This document shows positions 32,601 through 42,778 of a stretch of 64,000 nucleotides of DNA, in pieces. The translations under genes were made by a program, and so were the position numbers. Below the pieces are notes generated by a model. The model saw only the letters and a list, made by a program, of their open reading frames with translations, was not told the DNA's origin and made no database searches. This DNA is from Cloeon dipterum (Eukaryota; Arthropoda; Insecta; Ephemeroptera; Baetidae): contig NC_088786.1 in NCBI RefSeq assembly GCF_949628265.1, positions 23,519,681 to 23,583,680 on the forward strand, read 5' to 3'. Each line of letters begins with the position of its first letter. Position 1 is the first letter of the stretch.

Positions 32601-34566
32601 TATTGCCACCGGCTGCTGGCTCGATCGCCTGAGAGCCACGATTATCCATGCACACGCTGAATTCGTTTTCTATAATTAATGTTTGCATAATTTGTTTTTA
32701 GTGGGTTGTGTGCTGTGTGTGTGCAGCTCAGCGCTGCTCTGGATGTATATTAAAAGAGCTGCATTGCTAAATGCTGTTTTGTTGGAATTATGCAACGCAT
32801 GCAACAGATACATCAGTAGCTTTCACTTTCTAGATTTGGTTCATCTGTCATTCCAGAACCTAGTTTCATTTTTTAATTTCTGGATCCACAGTTGTACTCT
32901 TTACTGATTGTGTACTTATGGTTTTTTGTGTTTGTAAATATCGCTTTAATCTGCTAATAGAATGTACCAAGGTTCATTTGAGAAAAGTGTATGCATAATT
33001 ATTGCTATATAATAACAGGTTAAATTCTGCTGCTGAGGATTCGTACTAAACAAATCTGGGATGTGTTACAAAGAAATTCTAAACATTTTAAACCGATCGC
33101 ATTAGAAAATATTGATTTTTTTCTATTTAATCGACCACGAATTACAGACGTAGTTTTAGCTTTCATAATCTCAAAATTAAATCTTTTTACATCTGGAGTT
33201 AACACAATTGCAAGAGTGCACCTGAAGTCAGATGGGAAATGTGCCCTAAACTGGCCCCTTGTTCAAAACAATAATGATCCTAATATATTTAAAATGTAAA
33301 CAGCTTGTAATTAACACACATGAAAGAGTTGGAAAGTGTTTCTGTGCAAATCTTATTACGTTGATTACATGTGCGCAGAAAATTGATCAAACATCAGTCT
33401 TGTTGAAAAATATCGGAAATAACGCAGCGAGCGAGTGTTCTTGACATTGATGAATTGCACCCAATAAAGCGAGTGCCTGAAAATACTTAACGCTTGTTCC
33501 CCGGCCTCTGCAGCCCAGTATTGAACGGTTTGTGTGAATTGCGCTCTTGGTCAGCTGTCGCGTTATTAAGTCTGATTTAATGAAAGGCGTGTGCAGGAAA
33601 TTACGAAGCGTTCTCGATGCAAATTGAGTGACACTGCCAAGCTGCGTGTATCGGCCTCATGTACCTGGATTAATATTTGATTTGGGCTGTTTGATGCAGA
33701 CACGGATTGCATGATCTTAATTAATGACCTGTTAACATATCCAATTAGACGTGTCGTGAATCTTTCAATTAGTTTTGATCGAAATAGTTGTAAGGGCTTC
33801 TAAGCTTCTAATGCGAAGTGTAATTCGTGGTTGAAATAATATATTATGATGCACAGTATATTATTCGGATGCCCAATTTTGAAACGGTTTCCCAACAATG
33901 GTTTTGACTATATATTATCAATGCAGGTAGGAAAGATAAGACAAGGACAACATTATTTTGTGAGAAGATAAATTTCAGCTCTCTTTATTCAACATTCTTT
34001 TCTCCTCCTCTCACAATTCTTTGTTCTTATTGCAGTGCACAAGAAAATGAGGTTAAACGCTTAAAATGATTTATAATTGGTGGCTGTCAACCTCCTCTTT
34101 GTTACACTAACACTTGAACTGCAAGTGGCTATTATGTGTCATTTCAATACCTGTATATTATAGAGGATTTAAATTTAGCAGTTTTAATTAATACTACTTT
34201 AAGTGGTTCTCCAAGCCTTTTGAATTGATTAGCATCAAAATGTGTGCATTGGTAAATAATTCGAGATTCAGAAAATACGCTGCGTTATGTATAATTTCCG
34301 CAGATTTCACATTCCTTGAGTAGCTTTTAGCAAACGTCGAGGAATCTAAAACGAAATAATTATCAAAAGTAAATATCTGAGATTGAATAAAAATTTGCAT
34401 ATAAAAATTGAATACATCATACCCATAAAAATCCGAAAAATCGTTAAGTGAAATCGTAAGTTGTTATTAATACACTAATATATTTTTCTAATCAGCACCT
34501 AGAAAATAATCGTGATAGGCAGATTTTTGTATTTGTTATTGGTCGCAAATTTTAATTACGAAACTT
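32601..34566. other. Intergenic between Ly6-A and Ly6-B, with a candidate enhancer
   Basis: No coding exon seen. The block 33490-33780 is less AT-rich, non-repetitive and dense in ATTA/TAAT homeodomain-type cores (for example TTAATTAATGACC, CCAATTAGACG), and may be a cis-regulatory module. The right end is Ly6-B 3' UTR. Confidence 0.35.
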
Positions 34567-37369
34567 TTAAGCAAACTTGTAGAAAATAGCCACAATAGGT
34601 GCGAGGAGTGTGAACCCGAAAGATTTTAGGGCGGTGGCGGTGTTGCAACCGTCACTGTCGCACACCCCGCAGTACTCGGCCTTGCCATCAGCGGCCTTCT
34701 TCACTTGCTCGCACACCCCTGAGCCCTTAGGAGAGCCATCATTCAAGGTGAGAGCGGCAGCACAGTTGCGCATAACCACGGTTTCTTCACCAGCTGGAAC
34801 CGCATAAAACAAATAATGCATCAATTTCAAAATTCTACCAGTCCTAAAAGTATTGGGAAAGCAAATAAAAAAACTCATTTTGTTAACCAAAATTTCAAAT
34901 ACCTTTGATATTGGTCTTCATGCAGACCATTTCAATGGGGGCGTTAGAAGCAATTGAGCCAATGGACGAGGTCACACTATCCAAAAACTTGTTGACTCCA
35001 GACGGGAGAACGTCGTTAAGCTGCTTGGACGTCCACTGCATGCTAGGGGTGCACTCGACTGGCTTCAAGTCTCCCATCATAGATGGGTTGAGGCATTCGT
35101 TGTTGCTCTTTGAGGAGCATTGGTAGCACTTGATAGCCAATCCTGAAAGATTTTAAATATTAACTAGACATAAAAAACCATTTTAATTTTAAAGGTCACA
35201 CGCGCATTTTTATCGAATTTACCAACATTTTATGAAGGACGATTGTCACGCACATGACACTAGATCTCTTATCTAAAATAAAAGAGTAACAGAGTCTAAA
35301 TTGTGTCATTGTGTTTGTACCCAAAACTACACAACATATAGCACTAATCGATTTGTCAGTCTTTGACGATAAATTAAAAACGACCACGTCAATTTTTCCG
35401 CGTCTGCTTGTAATGCTGATTGTGAGGATTTTCCCTATCAGGGAACGGATCTGACACACTGCTGTATGCATAGCACCGAACACGCCCTATCCGACTTGTT
35501 AGCATCAACAAGCAGGAAAATTCAACTTCAGAAGAGTGCTTGGGAATTTTTCGCACCATGTCACCTTGCTTGTAAATTCAATTAGAACGGACAGCACTTT
35601 TGCTTGGAAATGTAGCAACTCTCACGCGCAGCGCAAACAAATGAGTCTGAGAATTTGGCCGTGCGAACAAAGCGGAAAGCCAGGTGTGGACCTAGACATT
35701 AATGGCTGTTTGCTAATTATTGGTGCGTTGCGTGCAAATGCGCTGCCCTTCCCCGACACTAAACAATGACTAATACTCATTAATTCTGTGCGTGACCGAG
35801 GTTCTTGGTAAAACCGAAACTGACAAGGGACACGTACATCGTAAAATCTGGTCAGTCTATTTGGAACCTTTGTTTACACAAACTTACTGTAAAGCAACAT
35901 TCCAACAGCTATATTTAAGGTGCTGTTGAATCTAATTGTTTAGTATTTCAATGTTTGAATAATAAGCACCCTTTATTTAAATTTTCAGCAATGTCATCGT
36001 GGTTTAAACAAAATTGGACAGTTTGAATTATTTTAACGATCCTTGACATCGTGATTGCGTATCAGTACTTTTGGTTGAATATAGCTGTAAAGCTTTTTCG
36101 GAAAATTCGTGAAAAATACTTTTTCCCTTTACTTGATTATCTAAAAAAAAATTGTCCCAGTTTCCGTTTAAATTGTTCATAAAATCGGCCCAAAAATTTG
36201 CATGTTAATCAAGCGGCGAACACAGTTTCCTTATTGGAAATAATGATTTATTTCGCCAGAAGGGAAATTTAGCTCATAATTTTCGAGCCATTGGATAGAT
36301 CGCGTCGAGAGAGATCGAAAGCAAGCGAAACATCACTGGAAACCCGTTTAATTTGTCGAGAAATTTGGCAAAATCTAAAATTTAACTGGTCCTCGCCTGC
36401 TGTAGTCAACAATGCAAAATGTTCTGAATTGTTTGCATGTAAAGCTCTACTTTATTTATCTTCATTTAATCTAATTTGATTTTGATTTACATCTGAAACG
36501 GCTAAGAAATGATATATTGAGATTGAATAAACACATTATTTGCTTTTTTCATAAAGCATTTTAATTGCTCAAAAGGTTTTTAAATGCTTTGCGAAGGTTA
36601 ATTTATGTCATTTTCGCATTTAAACGAAGAATATTGTTCAAGAACAATCACAGATTTGACACAAACATAATGCCGTGTTAAGATGTCTGTATTTTCCTCG
36701 TTGAATCATGTCTTAGTTTTTAGCATTATCTTTAGTAGTGATGTCATCAAGCCGGTTATACCGAACGAAATTAATTTTTGGCACGAGTTTCTTTTTCGAG
36801 TGAGAAATTTTTAAGACCGGATCGTATAACCAGTGATGTGAGCAACGCCGACCAATACTATGAATGGATCTATTTTTACATTGAAATTAAAATTAGTATG
36901 TCCATGAAGTTTTTAAAATAAAGGATAGGTGTTAAACGAAATGAGTTTTGAGTCATGCATAGATTTTAAGAAACAATTTCAAATAATCTTTGTTACAATG
37001 TCGACACTTAAGATTAGTTGTTCCATATTTAAATTATCCTCGTTGTTTTAAAATTTCCTCCTTTTAATATTTTCTTTCCGTGAAATATGGATCTATACTG
37101 TGACGCTGAAATTCGTTGGAAAGAAAGATCAAAAGGAGGAAGGTTTTAAGCAATAGTTTAAAGTAAGGGCGTCTTGAATGAAATTTGGCATGGGCCAAGC
37201 GGAGATTGGTAAGGAATGAGCACAAATCGATAAACTCCTTAACTACTCGTAACAAGATAACTTTGTTTAGTATTTTTTGAAAAGATCTAGTTTCTTTGCG
37301 CCTTATGCAAGGTATACCTTGATGGGCGGTGGCTGCCAGGACGAGAAGTAGGAGCACTGAGTTGGCCAT
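34567..37369 (-). CDS. Ly6/uPAR-family GPI-anchored protein B
   Basis: Three exons on the minus strand: 37369-37318, 35142-34903 and 34793-34567; 519 bases, 172 aa, both introns phase 1, the first about 2.2 kb. Exon 1 is a short signal peptide (MANSVLLLLVLAATAHQ). Exon 2 opens with LAIKCYQCSSKSNNECLNP and continues with a longer first finger than in the other copies (SKQLNDVLPSGVNKFLDSV). Exon 3 has ETVVMRNCAAALTLNDG and YCGVCDSDGCNTATALKS, then a hydrophobic GPI-signal tail (FGFTLLAPIVAIFYKFA). The family's RSCG is replaced by MRNC here. Confidence 0.85.
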
Positions 37370-38910
37370 GTCGAGGTTTGCCGGTCGAGTGTTCTAGGGT
37401 GCCGGGAAAACAACGCTGCAGGGTTCGCACTGACGCCGATCCTGGTGAGGCCTCTGCCGCCAGAGTTGCGCAGTTAAACCGAGCTGTGTCTGCGACCGCG
37501 TGCGTACCTCCCATACTCTCGCACAGCCGCGTGGATAACTTCCACTACTTGTACTCTCCTTACTAAATGCAATTTTCAAGCTCTTTGTGCTCAAAGCCAA
37601 ACTTCTCACGCCTTTTATTAGCGAAGAGGGACATTAAATTTCTTAACTTCTTGTATTTCAATTTGGTCTCACTTAAAACTTTAGCGTATTTTCCTCACAA
37701 GAAGCATGTTACTTGGCAGCTAGATATTTGGGGATTCTAGGGCAAATAAATAAATATTTTTATTTTCATTCGTGTAGGTTCATTTTCCACCTCTTATTTT
37801 CACGGGGTGAATATTTTTCAGCAGTTTTAAGGTTGATTTGGCTGATCAAGCTCGACTATTATCCATTAAATTTGCTGTTACATTTTTTCTACATATTGGA
37901 TTTTTCAATAAATTAATAATATCATTGTTATATGCCAGCATAAGAGTTTCATACTAGAAACCGTTTGTCTGCAATTAATCGTAAAATGCTAGCATTTTCA
38001 TGTTTAAAAGCAAGTTATGTTTGTATTTTCTCATATTTCTATTTATTCCCAATTTGACGTGCGGCGCCACAAAGATGGGCGCCTTCTCGACTCCGTTGGC
38101 CAAAGAGCTCCGATCAATACCAGACGCAAAGCTCAATTTTTACTTTGCCAGTGTACTTCCTATCATAAAACTTGCGTTTGCTAACTTGATATCCCATAGA
38201 GCAATCCACGAGTGTATTTTTAATATGAATTTTTGGAAAAGGGCCCCTAAACTCATCTAATGTTGCTAGCTATATAAAGGAATAAAATAAGTTAAACCTT
38301 GAGACATGCAGGCTAATTCGACAACAGCTTGTCAGCCTAGCCATGAATATAAATAGTAGTAAGGTCAACAGATTTTCCATGATAAACCATCTGGCGGTGT
38401 GTGCTCTTTGATAGCTATAGAGCTGTATTAGAGGTAGGGAGAAAAGAAGTAAACAGCTTAATTAACGATTTGGTCTACCGATTATTGCCGCGTCTTTTGT
38501 TTTATAAAAAGCCACCAAACTTTATTTAAGAAATGCCGAGTGCCGAGTTGTATTTTATGGCTAATAAGGTTGCCTAATTTTCACACCAATAGATAAAATG
38601 ATCTTACAAAGCTAATTAAAATATACGTTGTTTTGATCAAAACCGTCTGGTAGGCAGTAATATTTAATTGTTTTAAAAATTTATATCAATAAGTGGAGCT
38701 AATGTGCTATATAAAATGGTTTATATTTATTGTTAAAGAACTCTATCAGTCTTAGTTCGCCCTTTAATTGCAAAATTGCACGATTTAACCACTAAAAACA
38801 TCTTAGCTTAGCTGCTTGGAGTTAGTTTTCCAAAAATTACAACAATGGAACACATCGTGAAGATAGTTAAAAAAATCCTTAAACACACAACTTGTCCTCC
38901 CATTTCTCAC
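37370..38910. other. Intergenic between Ly6-B and Ly6-C
   Basis: A GC-richer stretch at 37370-37560 is the likely Ly6-B promoter. A plus-strand ORF of 86 codons at 38000-38260 begins with a signal-peptide-like run (LYFLIFLFIPNLTCG) but has no known domain, splice context or conserved pattern, so I leave it uncalled. The rest is AT-rich. Confidence 0.4.
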
Positions 38911-40863
38911 TTATCGCACCACAAAGAGAACACCAAAAGCGGTGACGGCGAACAGGAACATAATTTGGGCTCCACCAGGAGCGCTATTGCATCCATCGTC
39001 AAAGCACTGGCAGACATGCTCAGTGCGCGCATTGTTGTCACTCCAGTAGCAACCACGATCGTGTTTTGACCAGCCGCATGACCTCACTACCACTCTCATA
39101 CGCCGAACATGAACTGAAACAAGTTACAAAAATCAAACATACAGATTCAAATCGACTGTATCATTTTTGCCGTTATTTACACTTAAATTAGATAGTTAGT
39201 GCAATGTGTCGTGTGAAAAATAATTATATAGCTGACTGGTTGCACTAGAAAAATAAAAACGTCATTCGATTTCAGTCAAGTTTTTGTGCATTTAAATTCC
39301 TTAACAACTCACGGAAATTGTTGTCAGCCTATTAATATTTGAAATATTTGCCTCCTAATAGTCAAATAATTTAGAGTGCACATTATATTATTCGAATATT
39401 CGAATGCACGTGTACTTAGCAAGTGAATTATTTTAGATTTAATGGCTAAATCTATATTATAAAATCAATCTATGCAAATTAGGTAGTGGCCTCCACACAA
39501 CACAGTAAAATATCAACAATAAAAGGGTTTTGAAAGTAATAAACATACATAGCACTCTGTGGAACAGTGCGGCTAAGAGTGAAGTATTGACAAGAAAAAT
39601 TTTTACGCATGATTTCGGGCCTCCAGAAAAATTTACGCCTAGTTCAGCATCAGTTGCAAGAAATTTGCAATCACTGTTATAGTTGAAAATGATCTTACGC
39701 TCTCATTGCTAATCACTGTCCAAAGGAAAAACTTAGGTAAAAAAATTGTTAAACCCTGCCACTTGGCCTCACTGTGATAATAAAAATCACAAGCTTAAAA
39801 CTCCACTTTTTAATAAATTGAAAAGTAAAAATTGAAAAAAGTAAAAATTTGATTCTTATGCCACGAAAATTTTAGGACAAAAAACTTCATTCATTGGAGG
39901 ATACATTTGCTGCCCAGTGAGAAGTTTTTTTCATTAATTTTTCCTGTTTCAAATTTTAAAAAGAAACTTTTTTTAGGGATGAATCATTACAGAATCATCG
40001 AAGCCTTAATTTGAAGACTCACTATATTGATCCGTCTTCCTGCAGAAAGACTCCTTGCCACCAACACCATCTTCGCACTCTTTGAGATAACTAAGCGCTA
40101 AATTCACATTTTCCTTTTCTTCTGTGAGTTGGCTCAACAAATTTGTTTCGCTAGAGTCATTTCCACTTCTTAAATGGTATCCTCGCAGGTCGGTGCATTC
40201 AGCATCTCTCATTGAGTTGCAAACAAAACATTTAATACCATTCACGTCTGAAAGAAAACACAGAATATAAGTTATGTTTAATTCATTATTCGTCGATGTT
40301 CATTGACCTTAATGGCTTGAATATCAATCAGCATCTAAGCTAACTGATTTTAAATAGCACTTGTTTTTCACTAGTTTTATCGACAATGAGTTTAAGTAAT
40401 TAATCTGCGATTCCAAATGGAAAAGAGAAACTGTGCAACGTGATCATCGTTTAATTGTGTCATGTTTTGTTAAAATCTTCTATGAATTGATTGATGTAGA
40501 ATAAATTATGCCACGCATATCACTTGTAATCCAGCATGTGAGACATTCTAATTTTTTTTATTAGATATTTTAACTTACTAAAAGGGTTGCCATTTGTGTT
40601 CGAGGAGAATGAAGCAAACGTATCAATCGCAAAAAATCAATTTGCCACGTGATAAAATGACTATTAAACTAAAAGAACCTGCCGCAACTACACCATCGAA
40701 AAAGTTCAAGGGCAGAGCAGGATGAATCCAACTGACAACTAGTTATTTAGTTTAAATTGTTAGAAATTTGACAATTATTGAATATTAACTTGCCTGATGT
40801 CCAGTTGAATAAAATAAGTAATAGAAAGGCCGATTTGGGCAGGTCGCAGCTGTAGGTGTTCAT
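38911..40863 (-). CDS. Ly6/uPAR-family GPI-anchored protein C, first intron GC-AG
   Basis: Three exons on the minus strand: 40863-40794, 40247-40023 and 39113-38911; 498 bases, 165 aa, both introns phase 1. Exon 1 encodes a signal peptide (KSAFLLLILFNWTS) and ends TCAG|GCAAGT, a consensus GC donor; with it the reading frame continues into DVNGIKCFVCNSMRDAECTD. Exon 2 has a hydrophilic finger insertion (TEEKENVNLALSYLKECED). Exon 3 has VVVRSCGWSKHDRGCYWS and the closing VCQCFDDGCNSAPG, then a hydrophobic GPI tail (IMFLFAVTAFGVLFVVR). No in-frame GT donor is available nearby. Confidence 0.84.
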
Positions 40864-42039
40864 GGCTCAAATTCAATTGCGGCGACGAAAACACGTCCGC
40901 GCTCGTGAAAAGAAATTAGGGATTTGAAGAAGCAGAGCAGCTGCTGTTACTTTTGTTGCTAAACAACCATGGGGTTACACATAGACTGTGGGCAGGTCAC
41001 ATTGCTAGGCACCATTACAAGAAGTCTATGGTTGGAGGGGACCCCCCGACTGTTCTCTCAATCAACGTGCATAGCAAATGCAAGCATTATTTGATCATGA
41101 CTTGGCTGCTCGTCGCCGCGAGTCGCACACACCAGCCCAGGGGGATCAGTGGATGCCTGCTGGACAATTTATTCTCAGCCTCCGAACCATCCAGCCCGCG
41201 GCGAGCTTGTGTCAAGTTTTAAGCTCTGTAGCGAGCTCGCAATTGATCTTCAGATTCAGACTCTTGAAGTTCATGTTTACCAAACTATTTCATTGCCGCT
41301 TGAGTAGTGAAGTATTGAATTAAAAGTATTATTTATTTAGTCCTCCAAGTCATAGTAAGTTCGAAAAAAGCCTCAAAACGTATCACAAAAATTAGGGGAG
41401 ATTAGGCTTAGGTTGCAGACCCACTCGCATTACTGCAAAAACGATTGTCTAAAAATGTATATGTCAACTCACGCCGCGCTGAGCCCTGCTACTATTAAAA
41501 AGTAATATTATTCAATTCGGTTTATTTGTCCAAAATATTTCATCGTATTATCATGCATTTATAAATATTTAAAAATCAAGAAATTCTAATCAAGGATAGA
41601 AATTAGGCATTTGTAGTGTTAGAGAACAGCCCACTGAAACTCGAGGATAAAATAGGGCTGGGCAATATTTACCACTGTTATTTATTGCAACAAATTGTTT
41701 AAGCTGCCTTAAATGTGAATCATAAGCTATTTTTATTGCACATATCCTTTCAAATTCTATGAGTTCATTTAGTTTTTTACTGACTTTCGAAAGGATTACT
41801 AGCATTTAAAACTGTGCATCTGTAGCGATTTACAGGGAAGAAAGAACGTACCTTATTGTAGGGGGTGTAGTTTCTGATTTTAAAACCAAAGCTAATATTC
41901 TGGTATAGTGATCTTTTGTGTAACACCACGAAAAAGGCCAGAGCGTCACTACATCTGGATTCCGTAAGGAATTTACAGAATGAATTTGTGACCGCGGTAA
42001 TTGGTTGATAGATGTTAAAAGTTAAAAAAGATTTAAACA
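40864..42039. other. Intergenic, Ly6-C promoter side
   Basis: The block 40860-41230 is less AT-rich and probably includes the Ly6-C promoter. The overlapping plus-strand ORFs through it (40953-41222, 41078-41323) show no domain. The remainder is AT-rich with nothing recognised. Confidence 0.4.
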
Positions 42040-42159
42040 TGTCTAGGGTGTAGCATGTTGGACACAACGGTTCTCGTTAGATCACCGAAATTAAGCAACA
42101 TTGAGTGCAGTCAGTATATGGATGGGTGATCGCCTGATACCTGTGATATTTGATCGGAG
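42040..42159 (+). pseudogene. 5S rRNA pseudogene
   Basis: About 120 bases colinear with arthropod 5S rRNA. The middle is well kept: CGGTTCTCGTTAGATCACCG, AAATTAAGCAACATTGAGTG, then TGGATGGGTGATCGCCTGAT. These cover the internal control region (A box, IE, C box). Both ends are diverged so that the terminal helix no longer pairs well, and there is no clear T-run terminator. It is a single copy here, more likely a retroposed relic than a working gene, though it could also be the head of a 5S-derived SINE. Confidence 0.8.
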
Positions 42160-42346
42160 TGTTTAAAACGTAATCTGCAAAGAATCCAAGCACTGCATTC
42201 ACGCGTGTTTGTTTTGTTTATATACTTCAATCATCATGGCGGGGACCAAAATCATTAGGAAAATTAAATGGGAAGGCAAAATATCTGCATTTGCGAGCTC
42301 TCGCATTGTCCAGCCGGCGGCCACTGCAAGTCGGAGAGCACGGTAA

Positions 42347-42470
42347 GATTTTCGTGATCAGTTGAGCAGAGGCGAGCTTTTCGTGATCACTTGAGCAGAA
42401 GCAACGCTCGCGCTCAAATGATCAGTTTTAAGGCGGTGATCACACAGAGCATCAATTTTTGGTGATCAAA
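42347..42470. repeat. TGATCA-palindrome cluster with a 29-base tandem pair
   Basis: TGATCA occurs five times in 114 bases: 42355, 42384, 42419, 42437 and 42463. The first two lie in an imperfect tandem pair with a 29-base period (TTTTCGTGATCAGTTGAGCA, then TTTTCGTGATCACTTGAGCA). Four of the five are preceded by G. Confidence 0.6.
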
Positions 42471-42530
42471 TAAGTATTTTTTTTTTTGAGTGTGGAAACC
42501 CTCCCTACCGGCTGCATAGCTCTAGGCCGA

Positions 42531-42778
42531 ATCGCTACTTGCTGGTTTGCACCTTTCCAGCATGCGTGAGTTGGCTTCACGGGACGAACTTCTAGCGTTT
42601 CAATGCAGTCCTCGGTGCGGAGGCAAGTGACCCTTCAGTGGGCTGGGTCCCTGTGCGGCCTGGTGCGCCCATGTTATCCGTTCGCGGTGTTATTGGGATC
42701 CGGGTTTCAGCATTCGTGCTAGTGCAGTGCACGCCCTTCCCAGTCTTCGGACAGGAATAAAAAGAACAAAAAAAAAAT
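42531..42778 (+). mobile_element. SINE copy A, poly(A)-tailed, unusual head
   Basis: Homology to the family starts at TCGCTACTTGCTGG and runs through AGCATGCGTGAGTTGGCTTC, GGACGAACTTCTAGCGTTTC, GTGGGCTGGGTCCCTGTGCG and CATGTTATCCGTTCGCGGTG to a short A-rich tail. Upstream of the breakpoint it does not carry the head of copies B and E but another sequence (CTCCCTACCGGCTGCATAGC), preceded by a T-run. Confidence 0.7.

Noticed and set aside
38000-38260. Signal-peptide-like 86-codon ORF between Ly6-B and Ly6-C
   Set aside because: After the hydrophobic start there is no cysteine pattern or known domain; it is not a Ly6 exon.
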